DNA of 64,000 nucleotides from the NCBI GenBank assembly GCA_002794775.1, contig NBAY01000116.1:1-64000 (forward strand), written 5' to 3'. Below, piece after piece: positions 60,078-64,000 of this stretch (the stretch's first letter is position 1; each line of letters opens with the position of its first letter). The notes beneath the pieces are model-generated. The model did not search any database and was not told the DNA's origin. It saw only the letters and a program-made list of their open reading frames with translations. Source of the stretch: Porodaedalea pini. Lineage: Eukaryota > Basidiomycota > Agaricomycetes > Hymenochaetales > Hymenochaetaceae. Position numbers and translations under genes: made by a program.

Positions 60078-61179
60078 TCAACATCGAAGGACCTTGATGA
60101 TCGCGTTGTGCGGGTTAAACTCAAGCGTCTTCTTCGACGCCATGTACGATGACATTGACGAGTCGCGAAGCGCCTGCGCCTTCATGATGCGCTCCATATT
60201 TGCGGACCAGCCGAACTGGCCGGTGACAAGCACACATGGTGAGTCGGTGACGCGGTTCAAGATGACGACCTTCTCGACCTTGTCGCCGAGCGCATCCTTG
60301 ACGACCTTGCAGAGCTCCTCGAACTGCGAGGCCTCACTCTCGCGCTCCTTCTTCTCCTCTTCGGTCTCCTCGAGCTCCAGACCCTCCTTCGACACGCACA
60401 CGAGCTTGTGACCGTCGAACTCCTTGAGCTGAGTGACGGCGTACTCGTCGATCGGGTCAACAAGCAGGAGTACCTCGAAGCCCTTCTTCTTGAGAGCCTC
60501 AAGGAAGGGAGAGTCCTTGACGGCATTGAGCGACTCGCCAGTGAGGTAGTAGATGGACTTCTGAATCTCAGGCATCCGCGTGATGTAGTCTGCGGTAAGC
60601 TGTCAGTAACCAAATAATGGAACAGGGCCGCCGCTTGAACACGTACCCTTTTTCAGCGAGACCTGCTCCTCAGTCGACTTCGTCGAGTAGAAGCGGAGGA
60701 ACTCGGCGAGCTTGCTGCGGTTCTGCGCATCCTCGTGGATACCAAGCTTGAGGCTCTTGCCGAACGCCTCGTAGAACTTCTTGAAATTGTCCTTGTCCTC
60801 CGAGATCTCCTGGATGAGGTCGAGGCACTTCTTCACGATGTTCTTGCGGATGACCTTGAGAATCTTGTTCTGCTAGAGCGTCTCACGCGAGATGTTGAGC
60901 GGGAGATCTTCAGAGTCGACGATACCCTTGACGAAGTTAAGGTACTCGGGGATGAGATCCTCGCAGTCGTCCATAATGAAGACGGGGCGGACGTAGAGCT
61001 TAATGTTGTTACGCTTCTTCTTGGACTCGAAGAGGTCGAACGGTGCGCTAAAAGAGACGTCAGAAACAGGTTCATAGCAAGGCCAGCAAGGAGACTCACC
61101 GCTTCGGAATGTAGAGAATAGCCTTGAATTCGAGCTGACCTTCTACCGAGAAGTGCTTCATAGCGAGGTGGTCGTTACC
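60078..61179 (-). pseudogene. Hsp90 fragment, right copy
   Basis: Mirror image of 56967-58068 with the same introns, the same TAG in SRETL-*-QNKIL (60873-60875) and the same abrupt end after [10 protein letters not shown]. It meets the RPS6 fragment at about 61179/61180. Confidence 0.9.
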
Positions 61180-61506
61180 GCATTTTCCACGGCAAGAAGA
61201 TGTCCCAGGTGTCCCCAGCGACTTGCTCGGTGATGAGTTCAAGGGCCACGTCTTCCGCGTCTCTGGCGGAAACGACGAGCAGGACTTCCCGATGAAGCAG
61301 GGTGTACTCATTCCTAACTGCTCGCCTTCTCCTTTCTGCTGGTCACTCTTGCTACCGTCTCTGCTGCACTGGTGAGAAAGTGCAAGCCGGCCCGTGGCTG
61401 CATCATCGGTCGCAACGTCGCTGTCCTCTCTCTCGTCATTGTCAGGCAGGGAGGGACTGGCGACATCTACCGAAACCGTCGAGCGGTTCAACTTCCCTCG
61501 CCCTGT
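61180..61506 (+). pseudogene. Ribosomal protein S6 (eS6) fragment, right copy
   Basis: In order, with frame changes: [10 protein letters not shown], then [20 protein letters not shown] with FPMKQGVL, then [19 protein letters not shown], then [20 protein letters not shown]. These align with the central part of eS6 (FxKRxSQEVxGDxLGDEFKG.., ..GHSCYR..TGERK.., ..RGCIVG.D..VL.LVIVKQGE). Both the N-terminal and C-terminal parts are missing, and at least two frameshifts separate the blocks. It is transcriptionally antisense to the neighbouring Hsp90 piece, and the two meet with no spacer. Neither piece can be functional. Confidence 0.72.
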
Positions 61507-61765
61507 TCACCTGGGACGCATTCCTCACCTCTTCCTTCTGCCCCCGCCAATGTTCCACACGCCTCAACATCGACGTCAGCCGTTTTCTCATCTGCCTTTC
61601 TCACTGCGCACTTCGGCGAACGCGACGCAACCGTTGTGTCCGAGAAGGATCTCGTTCCAATCAAAACATTCGTAGCGACCTCTTCTCACGCATCAACTCC
61701 ACCTGTCCTTTGACGCTCACAGACGCTCGTCAACGCCTAGAGCCAGAGAGCCCGCCGCAGCGAAT
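61507..61765. other. Unassigned piece between RPS6 and cyclin fragments (right arm)
   Basis: The sequence is open in several frames but shows no family motif. It may be residual 3' sequence of the RPS6 fragment or the 5' flank of the cyclin fragment. Confidence 0.3.
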
Positions 61766-63180
61766 ATGGCCACCGTCCACGCCCCGCGCCATCCCCACCC
61801 CCATCCGCATCAGCATTCGATATCATCATCGAGTGCCAGCTCGAACCACTCGCCCTTCCGGCGCGTGCACCGCGCGACGTACGCCCCGCCTCCACCTGCG
61901 AAATCGTCTTCTGCGTCCGCCGCTGCCGCAGCATCTACCTCGAGTTCTGTAAGCGTCCCCCCTCTTTCCCCCCGATCTCTGATAATTGAGTGATGAGCGG
62001 CTGTTGATCGGTGTCTTTTTCTCTATCGCGTTTTTTTTCCTCCGACCGCGCCGAAAACGTTCGACAAAAAACAGTCATCGGCAGTCCCGCGCGCACACCA
62101 CTCGCACCACCCCGCGCCGGCAGCACCCCCACCGGCAGTCGCCACTTACTACGGGCACGAAGACACCAGCAAGCTCTGTGCGCGCTTCGTCAGCCATACC
62201 TTCAACTGCCCCGAGATCCTTCCTCCGTCGTCCTCCACCTCTTCCACATCGTCCTCGACCGCAGTCGTCTTGCGTGCCCCCCGCTACCGCAATGGCAGGA
62301 TCAAGAGGGGCACCAGTGATACCGAATACGCTTGCGCACTTCGTCGCATACGCGTTGCATCGCACTCGCCTCGCCGTTCACGCACGAGACGTAGCGTCCT
62401 GCAGTCGGCGCTCTGCTACATCGGGGCGGTGCGGGGGAAGGTGACGGGTCGAGCCGGAGTTGGATAAGAGGGAAGGCGAGGTGTCTCTCTCGTCAAAGGC
62501 GAATACCTCTTCGGACACGTCCAACCCCTGCGGTTTTCTGACAGAGCTGACGTCAATGGACCCCTCCGACAGATCGCGCGTGCCGACAGTCTACCAGATG
62601 GACGCTTCGCTTCCATCCACTCAGCAGATGCAGACTCAAAGGCAGTCTAATGACAAGCGTCGTAAGATCCTTGCAAAACCGCTCACACCGCTGTCACCTC
62701 TGTCATTGCCGCTTCTTCGCCCGCGGCGCACTTTCGTCGCCGCACTCACTCTCGTATCGAAATCATTACAGGATCGATGCTATTCAAATCGAACATGGGT
62801 GAATCTCTCCGGTCCCATCACATGTGGTTGGACGCCGCGAACGCGCACTGGGCGATGCCCTAGGACCGCGTCTCTGGGTCGGCAAGAGTACTACGCCGCC
62901 GCAGGAAGAGCAGTCACGCGGCATGCAACACATGAAAAGCTAGGGTGCAAGCGCATTTGGATCGTCTCCGGTTTCTGCAGTGCACAACGTGATGCACTTC
63001 CCGAGTCCACCCTTGTCAGATGCAGGCGCAAGCCCGGAGTTTGGTCATGTGAGGACGAAGGCAGGCATGGCAAACAGGGCACTTAGATGTGCTGCGACGC
63101 TGCCAGATGATGCGGCCGTGCATCTATCCCAGAGCGTCACATCGACATCACCATCACCATGCAGAAGAACCAGGTCCAGA
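61766..63180 (+). pseudogene. PCL/Pho80-type cyclin pseudogene, right copy
   Basis: Exon 1 starts MATVHAPRHPHPHPHQHSIS and ends in a Ser/Ala run. After an intron comes YYGHEDTSKLCARFVSHTFN-CPE, then in another frame LAHFVAYALHRTRL, then FVAALTLVSKSLQDRCYSNR-TW, and finally RRERALGDALGPRLWVGK. These are the successive helices of fungal Pho85-type cyclins (..FLSALMLASKFLQDRCYSNRAW..RCERALG.ALEWRLWVGK), but they sit in different frames with stops between. So several indels have destroyed the gene. A Pro-rich C-terminal tail (HFPSPPLSDAGASPEF) follows. In life, such cyclins activate the Pho85 kinase. Confidence 0.62.
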
Positions 63181-63189
63181 CTGTGAGGA

Positions 63190-64000
63190 AGACACGCTAC
63201 TTTTGCTCTAGCTGCGTCTCATTGAGCCGGCTTTCAAGTGGGAAGTGCTGCCTAACCTTATTGCGCACGACCCTTACTTCAGCAGCTGGAACCAGACGAT
63301 CTTCGGCAATGCCTCTGATTGGAAGGCCATGGACCCTGTCCCGTATTTCATGGATGGTGCCAGTGGTATGCTTGATGCCTGCCGTCAAGTCAAAGAGTGC
63401 ATAAGGCCTTTGCGTATGTCTACCGCATGACGAACGATTCATTGTGAGTTGACCGTACCTGGCTAGAGCTCCAGGTTTGGCTCATTATATAATTTGCATC
63501 CTCATACATGCTGATATGTTGTACTTGCAGAATGCTGCTGGCAATGGCTCGACCTCATGGGATCCCGCTGTTGACAGGTGGAGTCCTGCTCATTTTCTTG
63601 ACACTGCTGAAATGTCCGCCGCTTTTGGTATTGCTTACAACTAGCTTTACGACATGTGGGCTGATGACAAGAAGGAGATGATCTGGTCCACTTTGAACCA
63701 GTATGGTCTGTCCCTTGGCATTGCTGCTCTGGCACAGGGCACGAATGGCTGGTGGTCAGATGCTGATATTAAGGGTAACTGGAACTGTGTTTGCAATGGT
63801 GGTCTCACTTTGGCATCTCTCACCATCCTTAGTGATGACATGACTGGAAACACAGTGCAGCTTCTTCCTCTTACTGTTGCGAATGCGAAGGAGAACTGCT
63901 TTGCTGTCTCAGATGATGGTTTGTGGGTGGAGACAGCAAACTAAAAAACTATTGGTACTTCGGAATGACTGGCTAGTCTGAGATGACCTCTTCGCTTGTG
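63190..64000 (+). pseudogene. Heparinase II/III- or alginate-lyase-like pseudogene, right copy (cut by window)
   Basis: Mirror of 54145-54950 with the same frame jump and the same TAG codons at AYN-*-LYDMW (about 63643-63645) and WYFGMTG-*-SEM. It runs off the window, so the outer end of the palindrome and the rest of this gene cannot be seen. Confidence 0.6.

Larger units (their letters stand above)
54145..64000. repeat. Giant palindrome: arms at least 4.77 kb, 319-bp centre
   Basis: Position x is complementary to 118146-x for the inner part and 118145-x beyond a one-base indel. The indel is nine A at 56107-56115 versus eight T at 62031-62038. Arms are 54145-58913 and 59233-64000, with the unique centre at 58914-59232. 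Apart from the homopolymer indel I noticed no difference; all frames recur mirror-fashion with the same residues. The right arm is cut by the window end, so the full length is unknown. Contents of each arm, from centre outward: noncoding block, Hsp90 fragment, RPS6 fragment, cyclin pseudogene, lyase-like pseudogene. Confidence 0.95.

Noticed and set aside
61302..61952. 216-codon plus-strand ORF in the palindrome as a gene
   Set aside because: Its start overlaps one frame of the decayed RPS6 fragment and it then runs through unrelated pieces. The eS6 blocks change frame, so it is a chance join.

Overview
The window looks like a piece of a basidiomycete (Agaricomycetes-type) genome. Genes are cut by short introns of about 50-110 nt with GT..AG ends and CTRAY-like branch sites. 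There are Ser/Thr-rich single-pass membrane proteins of a kind common in mushrooms, a Gln/Pro-rich two-finger C2H2 regulator, and Tad1-like and chromovirus retrotransposons. No bacterial or viral gene set is present.

Layout. (1) 1-6.8 kb: a run of small single-pass membrane-protein genes, three on the minus strand (one cut by the window edge) and one larger plus-strand gene at 4843-6786. The third minus-strand gene shares the juxtamembrane FF(D/E)NK..GVFT motif with the plus-strand gene. (2) 6.8-26.4 kb: a gene-poor stretch holding one confident gene, a C2H2 regulator at 12952-15395 (minus). It contains decayed ~440-500 bp tandem repeats at about 8.5-11 kb and a striking excess of two short palindrome-like words, ATTAATATT and AGTACTAGT. 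(3) 26.4-33.2 kb: ordinary genes, namely RPF2 (ribosome assembly, Brix domain), a USP5/Ubp14-type deubiquitinase converging on it, and a small conserved unknown. (4) 33.2-38.5 kb: no confident gene, but a 407-bp-arm hairpin (fold-back) element. (5) 38.6-51 kb: a Tad1-like LINE whose ORF2 is split by a 6.2-kb Ty3/Gypsy chromovirus. The insertion has a 5-bp target duplication and near-identical 413-bp LTRs. (6) 51.1-53.6 kb: AT-rich sequence leading into a 32-bp minisatellite of about 33 copies. (7) 53.9-64.0 kb: a giant palindrome with at least 4.77-kb arms and a 319-bp centre, running off the right edge. Each arm carries broken pieces of four host genes: a heparinase II/III- or alginate-lyase-like gene, a PCL-type cyclin, ribosomal protein S6 and Hsp90.

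The strongest candidates for something unusual are the gene-fragment palindrome, the word field around the C2H2 gene, and the nested retrotransposon pair with its visible expression and priming signals: an 11-nt self-priming duplex, a candidate -1 slippery site, and stop/start-coupled LINE ORFs. Family calls rest on motif recognition by eye. No database search or alignment was run.
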